NCBI RefSeq assembly: GCF_910592395.1
Contig: NC_088313.1
Span: 13,720,437-13,784,436 of the forward strand
Origin: Lineus longissimus
Taxonomy: Eukaryota > Nemertea > Pilidiophora > Heteronemertea > Lineidae
Direction of reading: 5' to 3'
DNA: 64,000 nt
The notes under the pieces were generated by a model. The model searched no databases. It worked only from the letters and a program-made list of their open reading frames with translations, and was not told the DNA's origin. Within the stretch, counting starts at the first letter, position 1. Each line of letters begins with the position of its first letter. Below, piece after piece: positions 1 to 12,189 of the stretch. Both the position numbers and the translations under genes were made by a program.

Positions 1-934
1 CTTGAACACTCAATTAAGAGAGTAGCTTCATGGCAAGTATGGAATCTCAAAAGTCAGCAGAAAAAAATCAGCGAGAAGGGAATTGGTTTGTGACAGTTTT
101 CCATGAATGAAAAAAATCCCGCACTGGAGTGGAAATGAAAATAAAGGTAGCTCCCTACTATAGCCTTGGTCTCATGAATGTTTGCCTTTTCAGGTTCCAT
201 ATTGGCAATAAATTCTAGATCTGTTGCGGATGGTACTCTCACCGAGGTTGGCATCTCGCAATTTCGCATTCCGCATCTTGCGGTTTATAATAAGCCTCCT
301 TCCTCTTGCCTAATAGAAATCCATGTGGAAATTAAGTGATCTATTTTGAACATTTTGAATTGACATCACCCACGTGGTTGAGGAGTTTCCAATCTCAAAC
401 AAACTTTCGGCTTGGGAAGGATTCCGTCTGAAAATAGCATGGCGCTGCAGGGGGACTCCAATTAAACTGACTGTATGACATAAATGGGCTTAATAGTATG
501 GGGGTCAATGCCAAAGTCATCCCCTGAACGTTTGGAACCAATTCGACCCCAACAATCTTACAAAAGTGACTAAGAATAATTTTTTTCTTCCAAACGCTAT
601 TGGATGTAATATAGAGATTAATTTCCTTTTCCGACCATATCATAGCAAAGGACAAAATGTATATAACTACATTCGCTGTTGCCACGGCAACCGCAAGGTG
701 CCAATTTTTGCCTAATAGATGTGTTCAGAACAATAAGCCCTCGTTGGAAGAGCCACCTGGGTCGCGGAGAATAGGACTCTCACAAAGATATTGACATCGA
801 AAAAACACTGATAATTGCGCTCAAGAGACATCTGACAAATAAGATGATGTTTTGAACTTTCTTTTCAAATGACATTAGGTGTGAATACTCACGTGTATGT
901 ATCTTGTTCTGTTGATATATCTAGTGCAAAGAAA
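1..934. other. Non-coding or unassigned DNA
   Basis: AT-rich, no recognisable gene or repeat. The minus strand has a 71-codon open frame at 54-269 whose first half reads like protein, but there is no clear splice acceptor and no family I know, so it is not called. Confidence 0.4.
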
Positions 935-938
935 TTAA

Positions 939-1359
939 CCCTCTTGCTACCGAACTAGCCAACTGGTGATCGTATTTTCACCAACATTTTTCCCGAACTC
1001 ATCCAGAACTTTCGTCTTGCAGCCCCTCTCCTCCCCTTATTCACTTGACATGGTTTGACCCTTTTGCTGTGGCAGCCATTTTCGGCCAGTGTGCCACCCG
1101 GTGCCAACAGTCGATACCAATAACTAATAGTGGAGCTGATTTCTAACTGAAAAGTCGAAACCCATTTGAAAGTGTCACCATCTATACTATTAGGATGAAA
1201 CTATTAAATTATTCTCGAGTGCATTTGGCGCATTTAGAGAGGTTGCGATCAAAAGCTGGTGAATAAATATTATAGAAGGGCATGACGTGGTATACCCGTC
1301 ACCCGCATGGGCGAAACATGTGGCATGACGTGCACACCACGTCATCTGCAGCGAAAGGG
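939..1359. mobile_element. piggyBac-type MITE
   Basis: A 421-bp element bounded by TTAA at 935-938 and again at 1360-1363. It begins CCCTCTTGCT and ends GCGAAAGGG, so the outermost bases are the CCCT/AGGG type expected of piggyBac elements, which always duplicate TTAA. The right half has the inverted pair ACGTGGTATACC and CACCACGTCA. There is no transposase, so it would need a transposase supplied in trans. Assignment rests on the TTAA target and termini only. Confidence 0.55.
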
Positions 1360-1541
1360 TTAAGCCATACTGTCATACCTCTTATGTGTGCTGTTCAAGA
1401 CTCATCCTGTAAATGTTGTCCAACTCTTTTTATTTATGTGCTTATGTATTTTCCCCTTTCCTATTTTATGGAGGCATTTTAGGCTAAATTTCTTCTGTGC
1501 ATGCAGGAGACAAAAGATTTTGGGCCCAGGGGCAAAGACAT

Positions 1542-2013
1542 TTGCTTCCAATGAATCAGAAGGACGGTTACATCCGATGACTCAGAAGGACTGTTGCTTC
1601 TAATGACACAGAAGGTCTGTTGCATCTGATGAATCAGAAGGACTGTTGCTTCTGATGACTCAGAAGGTCTGTTGCTTCTGATTAATCAGAGGAACTGTTG
1701 CTTCGGATGAATCAGAAGGACTGGCGCTTCTGATGAATTGGAAGAACTTTTGCTTCTGATGAATCGAAAGGACCGTTACTTCTGTTGAATCAGTTTAATG
1801 ATTCAGAATAACTGTCACTTCTGATGAATCAGAAGGACTGTTGCTTCTGATGAATTAGACGAACTGTTGCTTCTGATGAATCAGAAGGACTGTTGCTTCT
1901 GATGAATTAGACAAACTGTTGCTTCTGATGAATCAGAAGGACTTCCTTCTGATGACTCAGAAGGACTGTCGCTTCTGATTAATCAGGAGGACTGTTGCTT
2001 CTGATGAATTGGA
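1542..2013. repeat. 26-bp minisatellite with self-complementary units
   Basis: About 18 units of a 26-bp repeat. The core CTTCTGATGAATCAGAAG is an inverted repeat: arms CTTCTGAT and ATCAGAAG around a 2-nt centre. Some neighbouring units alternate between the endings AGAA and AGAC (clearest at about 1830-1930), giving a local 52-bp higher-order period. A few units are shortened (for example near 1941). The open frame that crosses part of it is a product of the repeat, not a gene. Confidence 0.9.
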
Positions 2014-4117
2014 ACTGAGAGAGTTAGGATCTCTGACCGTACTTGAGGTACTGGTCGTCTCAATGAACACTGAGGGGTGGAAACAAAATTTAGGCCATTG
2101 CTATGACGCCACACCGAGGTTTTGGGCAAAATAACAGCTCCACCAGAGCGATTCTGACCCATTCACCCATTCTAACACTAACAGTGATGGATCAATTTCT
2201 ATCCAAACACTCAAACTAAACACATGCGATTTTGATTGCTTTTTGAGTGCTTCTATATTTTGTACCAATTCCAAGTGGTTATGCTTGTTATAGACACAAA
2301 CTGATGCGTGCAAAACACAGATTCTGGAACGGTTCCGATTTGATGGAAAAGATGACGTTAATGGCAGATCCTAAGAGAGTGTTATCCCATTTGATGACCG
2401 CTGACTATCTGAAGAGTAGGGCACGGTAATCACATTCCCTAAATTAAATTGCTAGTAATGACTCGAAATCGGCGCATCGATTCTCAATTGACAAAATCCA
2501 ATAAATATCGACTTCTGATTTGAAACTATGACTTTGATTGCAGAGAAATCATACTTAAACAAATTGTGGAATTATTTAGTTTCATGCTACAGAGAGATGT
2601 GAAATCAAATCATCGCATCAGAAGACTCACTTAAAAGATTTTTCTAAATAAGTATATGCACTTTAAGATATTGCTGTTCATTAGAAGTATTTTTTGATAA
2701 ATATTATGATTCATGCAGTTTAAGTTTCGTTTTTTATTCTCAATATGTTATGATTTCTGATACCAAGATTTCTCAATAAATTGCGTAGCCTACATGGTTT
2801 CTGATATGTCTGCAGATTTAGCTCTTAATAAGGACATCCATTTTGTTGTTTACATTTAGGTTTTGGAAATTAGACTTTTCGGTGAATTCTTTGATATTTC
2901 ATAGGCATGGTCTTTATAAAAGGGACGGCACGGTTCAGCGAGACTCCCTGGGTAGTCCATTTAATCCATCCTAATTGGGTCTCCTTATGGTGAGGAACAA
3001 GGCTGGTCCACTGCGTCTGGAGTGTAAGTTCAGCAGGTCATTAAAAAAATTTAGTGGTTTTACAGCTTCGATTGAGCAAGGCAGAAAGGAATGCGCAAAT
3101 CAAATCTTGCTAAATTGTCATTGTCAGAACACGCCAAAGTTAAATTTCGTTGCGACGGATGTAAGCCCATAAAAATTATGCTCAAAACACATTGAGAATT
3201 CCAATTATCAGGTATTTCAATGAATGAGGCTAAAAGTCTGATTCTCATCACCTGAGAAGATAGTAGCATTATGATAACAATGATAGCACTGGAATGACAA
3301 TGAATGCGATCAAAGTTGAGCACAAAAACTGGAAGGAAGTGTCTTCAATGTCATCCTCAATTCAAGAATGATGTTGTAATTGAACTGGAAAATCATTCAT
3401 TTCTGTTCATGAATGCAAATCAACCGACATATAGACTGACACAGAATGGCTTGTTTGTTGTTTTCAGTGTTATCAAACCTTTAAGGCTGACAACGTTCCT
3501 TGAAAATTCAAAATTTATAATTTCATTCGAAAATTTTCGATTACGTCAATATGTAATAAAATTTCAGCATTGTTGTTGTGGAGAATAATACTGTGTATAC
3601 CAAGTTTCATGCATGACAATTGCACGTTTTCAATGCGTATCACTAAATTTCTATTTTCCTTATCCATGATTAAATACCAATACGAACATTATACCCCCTT
3701 AAGAAGAAACATCAATGTGTCACATTATGTTGCAATTAATTTGTTAATCAGTCCTGTCATCAGAAAGTTTCAAGAATTTCAAATGATTACCATAACTTTT
3801 AGAATTTGTGTCAGCTTATTACCACAAAACATGCCACACTTATTTGGTGCAAAGCGGCATAAAATTTCAAAATGTACACCCAAGGGATGGCCCTGCTAAA
3901 TGCCAAATTCGTTACAGCTGAAACATATTAGAGGCACAAGAGGTAACAGATAGATATGTCACGATCAGTTAAGATTATAAGATACATCCATCACGAAAAC
4001 AACCGGAAATTAAAGTTATTGTCGTCTTCAATTACTTTTGTGTGAAATAGGAAACACCCTAATTATTTTTAAGATGACTGGAAGTAATTTGAAATTTGAA
4101 ATCACACTGGGTTTAAT
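2014..4117. other. Unassigned AT-rich DNA
   Basis: No gene, RNA or clear repeat recognised. Short open frames on both strands (up to 109 codons at 3570-3899) have AT-rich, low-complexity translations without domain signatures. Confidence 0.4.
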
Positions 4118-4297
4118 CTTTAAAGGGGTACACGGTTTGTATTAACTGGTGGGTCAGGAAAATAGAAACGCAGTTATACACAATGCTGTTGCATACATAC
4201 ACACACATACAGATTTGCTGAAACTCGGTACTCAAGAGTATTTGTACAGTCATTTTATACAGCACAAATTTCACGAAAGGAGTTGGCCTTTAAAAGC
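4118..4297 (+). repeat. Dispersed GGAAAATAGAAATGCAG repeat, copy 1
   Basis: Starts CTTTAAAGGGGTA and ends GGCCTTTAAAAG, so the ends form an imperfect ~10-bp terminal inverted repeat. The interior has the family core GGTCAGGAAAATAGAAACG followed by CAGTTATACACAATG and a CATACATACACACA microsatellite. Further copies are at 12190, 18655 and 42820, and a possible tail fragment ends near 60920. Probably a non-autonomous DNA element; no coding capacity. Confidence 0.6.
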
Positions 4298-5607
4298 CAA
4301 GATGAGAAATACTCTTCTTGCATGATGACTGCCTCTTTAATCATGTCGATTGCTTTCCCAAAGTAACTGTAATTGACATGTACCATGTACCATACATGTA
4401 ACTTTCATGAAATAAACGAGGAAAAACTGTATACGGTTTTTGGCGGTTTCCGCAGATCGCCCAGTTTCCTCTAAATTGCCATGGCCTACCATAGCCAATC
4501 CAGTGAGCCAAATGAAAATGTTATGCCATTTAACCTCGATCGTCAAATTCATGTCGTGGATAACAATAATAAAATAAACATAGGGATTTTATTGGCAGAA
4601 GGTGACAGTAAAAGTTTCGTGGTAGAATAAAAAAAAAAATGATGGTGGATGAAATGGATATGCCTAGACAAAGGTTAAAGTCCATTGTGTATTGGACTGC
4701 TAACTACTGCCGCCTACTGGAAGAAGTTTCTCATTAGTCCTCCCGGTGGTGACTAATGGAATTAATCTATCATCAGTTATGACTATAGCCAAGGAATTAT
4801 ACTATCGGAATTCCCCATGAGTGGTGGTTGAGGACCATTGTTTGCCAGTGACACCAGTTCCACATTGCCGATCTTCAAAACAAGTTGCCTGGTAAGAATG
4901 TTTTCTATCTATTTGGATATTTCAGTATACAAGATCGCAATACCCCAAATTGTTGGTACCAGAACTCTAACACAATGTGATCGAGTACTTTGATAGTACA
5001 ATGTTAGGTACATATACATACAAATGTCCCATTAAATGTTACCTGGCTTTTCCCCATTTGTTGGCATGTACATGTATGTACATGTATACATGATGCAAAC
5101 TTTTGTGAGCTTTGGGCAGTTTGGGGGTTAATTCCAGTATCAAATAATAGACTTTACAATTAGTTCTGTCTAGTATTGCATGTAATAAGTGTTAAAATCT
5201 ATCAAGCTTTTGTAAAAATTCATTTTCACATTTTTAGTTTCGTTTTCTATTCATTTAGCCAAAGCGTAAATGTAAATTTGCATACTGCGTAGATCAGAGT
5301 GTCAGAGCTATGAGTATCACAAAGTATGTGTTACCACATGAAATATTGGTTCTGTATACCACCAAATCAGTTGTAGGTTTTGAGTACGATCACGGGTGCT
5401 CACGACACAGTTTTATAATTTGATATCAAGTTATGCAAATTTTTTCTCCGTAAATCAATTCAATGGCCATTGTTATCCAATTATGGGTTTTCAAAAACCA
5501 CTGGCAGTAGGATGTTGAATAATGGGAGTGGACACAATAACATTCCATTGCTCTTCACAGAGTCCAATCCATGGTATTCACCAATGCTAGTCTGGGCAAC
5601 AACTGTA
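4298..5607. other. Unassigned intergenic DNA
   Basis: Nothing gene-like. Contains a short alternating palindrome built from overlapping TACATGTA at about 5067-5092. Confidence 0.4.
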
Positions 5608-6219
5608 CTTAAAGGGGTTGTGTGAAGTAAAAGGTACGCCATTATGAAGTGGAAATTCTGCTTCTAGACACTGAGCTGAAGATGCCAATGTCATTTTTTA
5701 AAAATCGGCCCAGTAGTTTCCGAGTTATACGCATAGCAAGGTCCACAACTTCCCGCGCAAATTTGAAGTTCGCGCATGCTCGGTATCATTGTGGAGCAGA
5801 ATGCATTCGGCGATGACTCAGTCGATATGTGATCATTCGCACATCGATCGATCGCTTCTGACATGTCTGACGTAGGCTAACCATAACAAAACAAAGACTA
5901 GAATGCCTCAGCAATGTTCTGCCTTGAATTTTGTGAACTTTGCGAATCTAATGCGAAAGCAGCCATGTTTATTACTAAACGGTACTTCCTGTGGCAAAAC
6001 GGCAAATCTTCGTTGATTGTTTGCGCTGCCGCTGGCTCGCAAGCCGGTACACTATGACGTAATAAGGACATTTGGCGAAAAATTCGAAACTTGCGGTAAT
6101 TTTCGAAAAAAAAATCATTATACATATTTTTTCCGTAACTTAACCTCGTTTTGTATATATCCGGCCTCATGAAGACAAAATTCCTGTTTTGGACCCCTAA
6201 TTCACACAACTCCTTTAAG
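5608..6219. mobile_element. 612-bp MITE with 19-bp terminal inverted repeats
   Basis: Left end CTTAAAGGGGTTGTGTGAA, right end TTCACACAACTCCTTTAAG: reverse complements with one mismatch over 19 bp. Both flanks carry GTA (5605-5607 and 6220-6222), a plausible 3-bp target duplication. The 132-codon minus-strand open frame that spans the right half is antisense to the repeat and has no domain, so the element is non-autonomous. Confidence 0.75.
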
Positions 6220-6469
6220 GTACACTCTTCATGGACTGAATTTGAGCACAATTGTGATAAAAGGGGTGTGTTCCCCTTCCACGGCAGAAATCCCAAATAA
6301 CCAACCAGAGCAGAGTTAGCATATGTTTGCCAAATGCCACTCGTTTAAGATGACATTAGACTAATCTTTTCAGGGTTAGGATCTGCCTGGATACTCCAAA
6401 ATGGCCAATGCAAGTACGGTAAGTAGTCGAGTAATTTTTGCGCCCAACACCTACCCTCAGAAGACTTAA

Positions 6470-6750
6470 CCCTTTCAGGACGAGTCTTGCAAAATTGCGA
6501 GCACCGCAATACCTCCGTTCTGGACGAGTCTTGCAGAAATGCGAGATCGACGATCTTTTCACTACATCGGTTTCCAGTCATTTCTAGTGCCAATCCGCAT
6601 TTTTTAACTGATCGGGAGGATTCCCGACATCCTGGGGAATACCTTTTCTATTCATACCAACTTCATAGAGAGTCTTGCAAAGCCAATATTTTGCTTTCAA
6701 AAACTTTTGATTTTGGACGAAAAAACTTGAAAAATAGGGGTTAAAAAGGG
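6470..6750. mobile_element. piggyBac-type MITE, second copy type
   Basis: A 281-bp element flanked by TTAA (6466-6469 and 6751-6754), starting CCCTTTCAGGACGAG and ending TTAAAAAGGG. The left part holds a direct repeat of GACGAGTCTTGCA at 6479 and 6524. It is different in sequence from the element at 939-1359. No transposase is encoded. Confidence 0.55.
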
Positions 6751-6754
6751 TTAA

Positions 6755-7746
6755 ATTGTCCCCAGAAAAACCATAAAATATGTTTTCAATGGAATTCATA
6801 TTTTGCATCCACGTACATGTAGGTACAGTTCATGTCTATTCCTTAAGTATGAATAAATAAATGCCAAAAAAGTTCTCATCGATTTACACTTTTTTTAAAT
6901 TTCACAATTCCGCCCAAATATAAGAAAACGATGATTGTTTATAGCACACGGAATGGGCAGTTGGAAGAATCTTTCAAACATCCATCCATTAAAGAGAAAC
7001 TATCCCACACCGACCACCAGAAAGTTACAGCTGTGTTATCATTATTTGTTTCCTTCCCGCCACTGCCAATTCTCCGTTTCGGATATTTTGTGGGCTCTAA
7101 ATCACCCAGCAGAACAATGCGTGTTGATACAAAAGATTAAGCGACGATATAGGCCTATAACATACTCAATGATTTTGGCCAACAGCCCCTCTGACAAGTA
7201 GTTGCTATTGCACATCAGCTTGTCGTCTCGCTGCAGTTGCTTTTTTTGGTCTTCGTAGAACTGTTTTCTTGCGCTTTACCAGTGATATTGACTGACAGCA
7301 TGTTCTTGCGAAGTAAAAATATGTATGCAAGTGAAGTCTGGAGTTGAACTACAGAAATGGCACACTCGCATGTAAAACCGTATTAACATCTGTGGTCGAT
7401 GGCAAACGGTGGAAAGAGAATTTAGGACTGGGCCCATGACTTTGGCATCGCACAAATGATCAGTCCCGACGATCGCAATGTCCTTACACATGTTGAATTG
7501 TGTCGAACTACCATTGTGTTAATTTTGAGGCCCCACTTGAATATTCAAAATGGTCTTAGATCGGCGAAAACTGAGTATATGCTGGGTTCACTTAATACAT
7601 CAACGTACTACAGATGGTATATTTTGGCGGTTACAATTAAAACTAGCAGGACTAACGACTTCAACATCAGAGATTTTTAATGCAATGATGATTTCATAAG
7701 GGAGGGTCACCATATCACATTTCTTATTATCCTTTTTTGATTTCAG
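6755..7746. other. Upstream region or intron of the helical-protein gene
   Basis: Must contain or be crossed by the intron that precedes the exon at 7747, because an in-frame TGA lies six bases upstream of that exon. I looked for a first coding exon on the plus strand and found no convincing one; the short frames at 6931-7201 and 7456-7680 have no family signature. The 3' end of the stretch is a good pyrimidine tract (7720-7743). Confidence 0.4.
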
Positions 7747-8480
7747 CCTTTGGGTAGTGAGAGATCGAGTTGTGACTACCAATTCTTAGTCGAGATAGAT
7801 GGAGAAACCTTCTCGATCAAGGAAGCCCCTGCAGCCGAAAGCAGTTTCGTTGAGAAGGAGCAAGCTGAATACATAGCGGATATGGATATCGAAAATCCCA
7901 CCTTTGAAGGGACTGATCTCAATTTTCTTATTCAGTTTGTCCGTTTTGCCGTTGCTGGAGACAGGGAGTTAGAGACGCCAGTTGCAAAACAGCTGCCCCG
8001 CCTGGTAAATGTGATTCTGGACTCTAATGATGCTGTGAAGAAAGTCTGCAGTAAACTTGACCGTGTTGTCAACCTGCTTGTGCGCGGGATGAACTTTCTT
8101 CTTGATGGAGCCGACGATGTTGCTGTACACACCTTCAAACGCTTCCATGAAGAAATACAGCAGATAAAAACTGTATGTTGTGAACAAAACGACCTTCTGG
8201 AAGAAGGTTTGAATGAGGTTGGAGACATCCATCGTCTTTTACTTGAAGTAAAGGGCAAACGACCTGATGCAGTTCTGGAACATGCAGTGATCGGTCTACA
8301 ACGTTTGCAACAGTATCAATTCGGTTTTTTCCGCTTTTGGAAAAATCTACCAGATGCCATTGAATCTGCTGCAGAAAACTCCGAACGTTGGACGATGCCC
8401 ATGAAGTTCCAAGCAGAAAAAAGGATGAAGGTGGTGTGCTCAAAGCCTTACAAAGTCCAGGTTGTGCGCTTTTATGCCAA
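7747..8480 (+). CDS. Penultimate exon of an all-helical protein of unknown family
   Basis: This internal exon codes for 244 residues. It is preceded by a pyrimidine-rich acceptor ending TTTCAG and followed by a consensus GTAAGT donor; it begins at codon phase 0 and ends after two bases of a Lys codon. An in-frame TGA sits six bases upstream of the acceptor, so the true start lies in an unseen exon; the first internal Met is in ADMDIE near 7880. The first ~50 residues are acidic and look like a short beta-containing lead-in. The remainder is predominantly amphipathic helix with regularly spaced Leu and Val, including a KVCSKLDRVVNLL helix and a Leu-rich helix near residues 180-195, then FFRFWKNLPDAIE. 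The pattern fits a long helical bundle, but I recognise no catalytic motif, membrane segment or named domain. It is probably a lineage-restricted family. A shadow frame on the minus strand is ignored. Confidence 0.8.
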
Positions 8481-8624
8481 GTAAGTTAGCAACTCAAATC
8501 CATTTACTCTTGATAAATACTGAAACAGATTCGTGTACAAATTTGACCAAAATCGGCACGAAAAAGCATGTTTTTTGGTGATCGGTTTTTAAGGGGGGGG
8601 GGGGGGGCTAATGCCTGCAAGCAC

Positions 8625-8800
8625 GCCAACCTGTGAACAGAGTGGAAAAGCATAAGAACTGACTTGTAATATCATGGTCGTGAGTTCCCGTATCACCAGT
8701 GCTACCTGGTACTTTCCCCAAACAATTGCCCTGGAATGGCCCAGTGTAGCGCAGTATAGGTCTATGCGCTCCTTGGTTCCTACAGAATAAAAGGTTTCCG
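8625..8800 (+). mobile_element. SINE-like insertion in the intron (degenerate)
   Basis: The segment carries TCATGGTCGTGAGTTCCC followed by a CACCAGTGCTACCTGG stretch. This resembles the B-box side of a tRNA-derived SINE with its body, but the B box is damaged. It lies inside the 8481-8995 intron next to a run of G at about 8594-8607. Low confidence because the A box is not clear. Confidence 0.3.
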
Positions 8801-8995
8801 GTTTAGAATGGGGAATTAATGTAACGAGCTTTGTGACTTACTTATAAGTCAGTATTAGCACGAATATAAATACTTGCTTTTTTTCTACATTTCCAATTTA
8901 ATTGCAACACTGCATACCGTCAATATATCATCAAAACCACCCTTGATGTCGAACTAAATGTATATATTAGTATAGAATTTCTTTTTTTTAAACAG

Positions 8996-9185
8996 ATGGG
9001 TTGCCCTAGAGAAAACGTGTGAGTCACTTCATCGAAAGTTGAAGTTAATCGAGGAGGGCTTACCGGCAAGTCTTACAGATACCCTCACTGTCCACGATGC
9101 CAGAGAAAGGGCTGCAAGTATGGGTGAAGAATTGAAGAGAGGCCAAGAGCTGTTACATAGAATGAGAGAAAATGAGGGGTTGTAA
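8996..9185 (+). CDS. Terminal exon of the all-helical protein
   Basis: The acceptor follows a run of T and reads AAACAG. The exon's first base completes the Lys codon split by the 8480 donor, after which 62 codons run to a TAA at 9183-9185. Joined, the visible C-terminal part of the protein is 307 residues. This part is also helical and charged, with YAKWVALEKTCESLHRKLK bridging the junction, then a helix ending in HRMRENEGL. The exact phase match across a 515-bp intron, and continued charged helical character, are the evidence that both exons belong to one gene. No AATAAA is close by; ATTAAA at 9310-9315 is the nearest candidate polyadenylation signal. Confidence 0.75.
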
Positions 9186-11030
9186 TGTATCATCATACGC
9201 TGGTACTGAACAGCCGATTAATTATGTGTCAAAGGCTAAACATTCAGGGTTCATTCGCCCATAGAAATAATTGAACTCTGCTGGTAAATTGAACTTAGTA
9301 AGTAGGTGGATTAAATGTTAGGTATGATACTGATATCAGATAATGTCGACAAGGGTGCTAGTGGCACGATCGAGGTTAAATGGCATAAAATTTCTATTTG
9401 GCCAATTTGTTTCTTCCCAATCCCCCAACCAAGACACCGACCATAGAATTCCACCATCCTTTCCAGTATTATTGGAACGATTAATTATGCATGAACTGTC
9501 AGTTCCTAGTGGACCCCCTGTCTCGCCCACGAGCCTTGCCTCCACATGGAAATGACAGGCTATCAGCATTCCATTCTGGCAGTGTCTTCCGAGTCAAAAA
9601 GGCGCTGATAGCATTCTGCACCAAAAGAAACATTTCATCGTATGGCCCATAGGATACTTACCGTGCACAGATGGTGCACGCGTTACGTGTAGACATCTGC
9701 ACGCATAAAATACACAAATTTAAGTACATGTATGCCAATATTGTAATCTGGATTGTAGGCAACAGACACTGATGCATATTACCTCCATCAGACTAATAAC
9801 TTTTACCTACATCGATTTTATATGATTTGCAAACAACCTGAAGAAAGCTGAAACCACCTGAAGAAACCAACATAGTTCAAACAATTATTACTGAGCAAGA
9901 CTAGCCGGATGTCCATGTTTTGATATTGCTCTGCTTACAGACAAGGTGATAGCGCTAAAAGTTCAGTATGATAGCCCCTGGTATCACAACTGACTGATAG
10001 AAAGCCATATACATTCAGTCTGCCTATTTGTAAGGTTTCATCTCTGGTGTAGTGTAAACAACAAGTTAAGTATCCCAAGTTACTGAATTCTGGTAAGATC
10101 TGGGGAAAAACTCGACTAGAGCAAGCTGGAGTTGGGTCAATGAAGTTCCCAGGACCTTAAATACACCCTGGGGAATCAGTTCCCAGCTGACTGAGAACAT
10201 TAATTTATTACTGTGTATTCAAGTCGGGCATTCAAACCTTCTGAGCAATCTGCCCTGGACAAGGCCTGGGGAAATGTGTGCATCACAAAATAACAACCAG
10301 AATGTGCTCTCATTGGGAAAATAACTCAAATAGCCAGTATCCATCTGCAAACTTGGACAATAAGACATCCTTTTGTGCCCTAAATTTTGAAGTGAATGAA
10401 ACCACCATCTGAGGTTACTCTGTATCGTACATGAATGTTATTTTAATTATGTTTTTTCACTCTAATTCTGCTGTTTTACTGTAAAAAAATTAATGTAAAT
10501 AGAACACAAACGACTCGAGGGGTTACAGTATCGGTCTCCTATCTGTCTACACTCTTGTTGAAAAAAAGGGTGTTTGAGCATTTAAAAAACCTTTACCGGT
10601 TTTTCCGCCAACACAAATAAGCACCCAAAAGAGATTTTCCAGGGAAATGAAAACTTGTTGAAGTTTTTCACGAACTCCAAAACCTGTACAGTCAGCTCCT
10701 GTGAACTCAAACATTGTCAAAAAGAAAAGTTACTGGCGAATACTAGTATATAGATGTGTATTGACTGAAACGTGTGTACACATATGTGACATTTGCTATC
10801 AAGATAGTTTTTATGGCAATATCATTTGCTCCCTGGGCTTGTATCGCATGTGCAAACATCAGCAGAGTGGATGGACTGAATTATTGACTGAATATTGGTG
10901 AGCCTGATATTCTTTACATGTGAGGAGACGCATGGATATGGTACCCGGTGATACGCGAGGTATGGCATAGTAGGTGAATGCGAACTCTATATGAAGACAT
11001 ATTCCTATATAGAGGCTTCCTTAAAACATA
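9186..11030. other. 3' flank and unassigned DNA
   Basis: Follows the stop codon of the helical-protein gene. No second gene is visible. Segments near 10545-10690 have inverted fragments of AAAAACC and GGTTTTT typical of decayed MITEs, but I could not define ends. Confidence 0.35.
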
Positions 11031-11300
11031 TGGTGGTCATCTTGACCACCAAGGTTTTTGCATCTTATCAAGATTAAAAACCCCAGCTATGTTTAAAGGG
11101 AGTTTAAGGCCATGAGGTTCAGGATGTGGTCACCTTTGACATGGAAAAGTAGTGGTCATCAGGTCAAGGTCAAAGTTTAGGTCAAGGTCAACACATTTCT
11201 TTGACAAGATAACATTTTGTGACGATTTAGCAGGACATTACCCACAGAGGATTTTATGTACTTGGCCTACTTTTACCTGATAAGTAGGTCACAGTGATGA
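11031..11300. repeat. Old interspersed repeat rich in AGGTCA half-sites
   Basis: Begins near a perfect hairpin (GGTGGTCA, loop TCT, TGACCACC at 11032-11050). At 11161-11190 there are two AGGTCAAGGTCA blocks separated by AAGTTT. A later part reads CTTGGCCTACTTTTACC and AAGTAGGTCACAGTGA. It resembles, without being alignable end to end, the TCAAGGTCA modules at 27.4-29.2 kb. Confidence 0.4.
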
Positions 11301-12189
11301 ACCTGTGGATGAACTTGGAGCAGACACACATCCTTAATAGGTCTCTTCCACAACATACCCTTTACATGAAACCATCTGACATAAGCCAGAGGCTATTTTC
11401 GTCGAAACAACCTTATCTTGCGATAATTGGGTTCTCCACATAATTCACCTGGGAACAGGGATATTTTGCCAGCTTTATGGCGAAATGACCGACAAAACAA
11501 TTGGAAAAACGCCAAATGATCTTGAGGATAGTAAGAAAGAGGTAATGATCTGCCAGAGTCGAGAGATGTTTTGCTGGGCCAAAAAAATATATAAATTGCA
11601 CTTCAGCCGCCTTCAGACTTGGCAAATAATGAATAGCAATTATAGAAGGCGCTGAATATCTCGCACCTTTTGTCGATTTCTTCTGACAATGAAGAAGAGC
11701 ATGCAGCATGGCTTGTTGATTTTAACCAGAATAGAGTTGAATACTAATAGGTACCATAAACTTGGTAAACTGTTAAATTTGTGCACATTTGAATTTTTGT
11801 ATTTCAGAAATATTTCAGAAAAATAAAATTTTACTAGCAAGCTTGACAGATTGCAATTTATTTGGTTTTTGCAGTCAAGAAATATTTTTTGGCTATTTTT
11901 CTTTATGCGAATCACTGTTATTCACAAATTATGGAAAAATGAAACGCCAATGAAAATCTGGTTTTACAGTATTTCGTGTATAGACTGCATCCAGCTAACT
12001 TGTTATCATTTCCCCATTACTTCGTGTATAATGTCCCTTGAGGTCAGATTCAATCTCATGTTTCTTGCTTCATTATCTCATAGATCATCCATCATAGTTA
12101 CGATGTTAATGAATTATTTCGATAAAGACATAAAGCAACTGGCAGACACACTTCTAGCACATTTCTGTCGCCTTCAAAGGGGAGAGAGG
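11301..12189. other. Unassigned AT-rich DNA
   Basis: No gene or delimited repeat recognised. Open frames on both strands overlap one another and are AT-driven. Confidence 0.35.

Noticed and set aside
5898-6296. 132-codon minus-strand frame
   Set aside because: Lies mostly inside a MITE bounded by TIRs and has no family signature.
8594-8607. Homopolymer G/C runs (also near 25500, 45900, 47922, 51210)
   Set aside because: Simple homopolymers, length probably unreliable in assembly; no function inferred.
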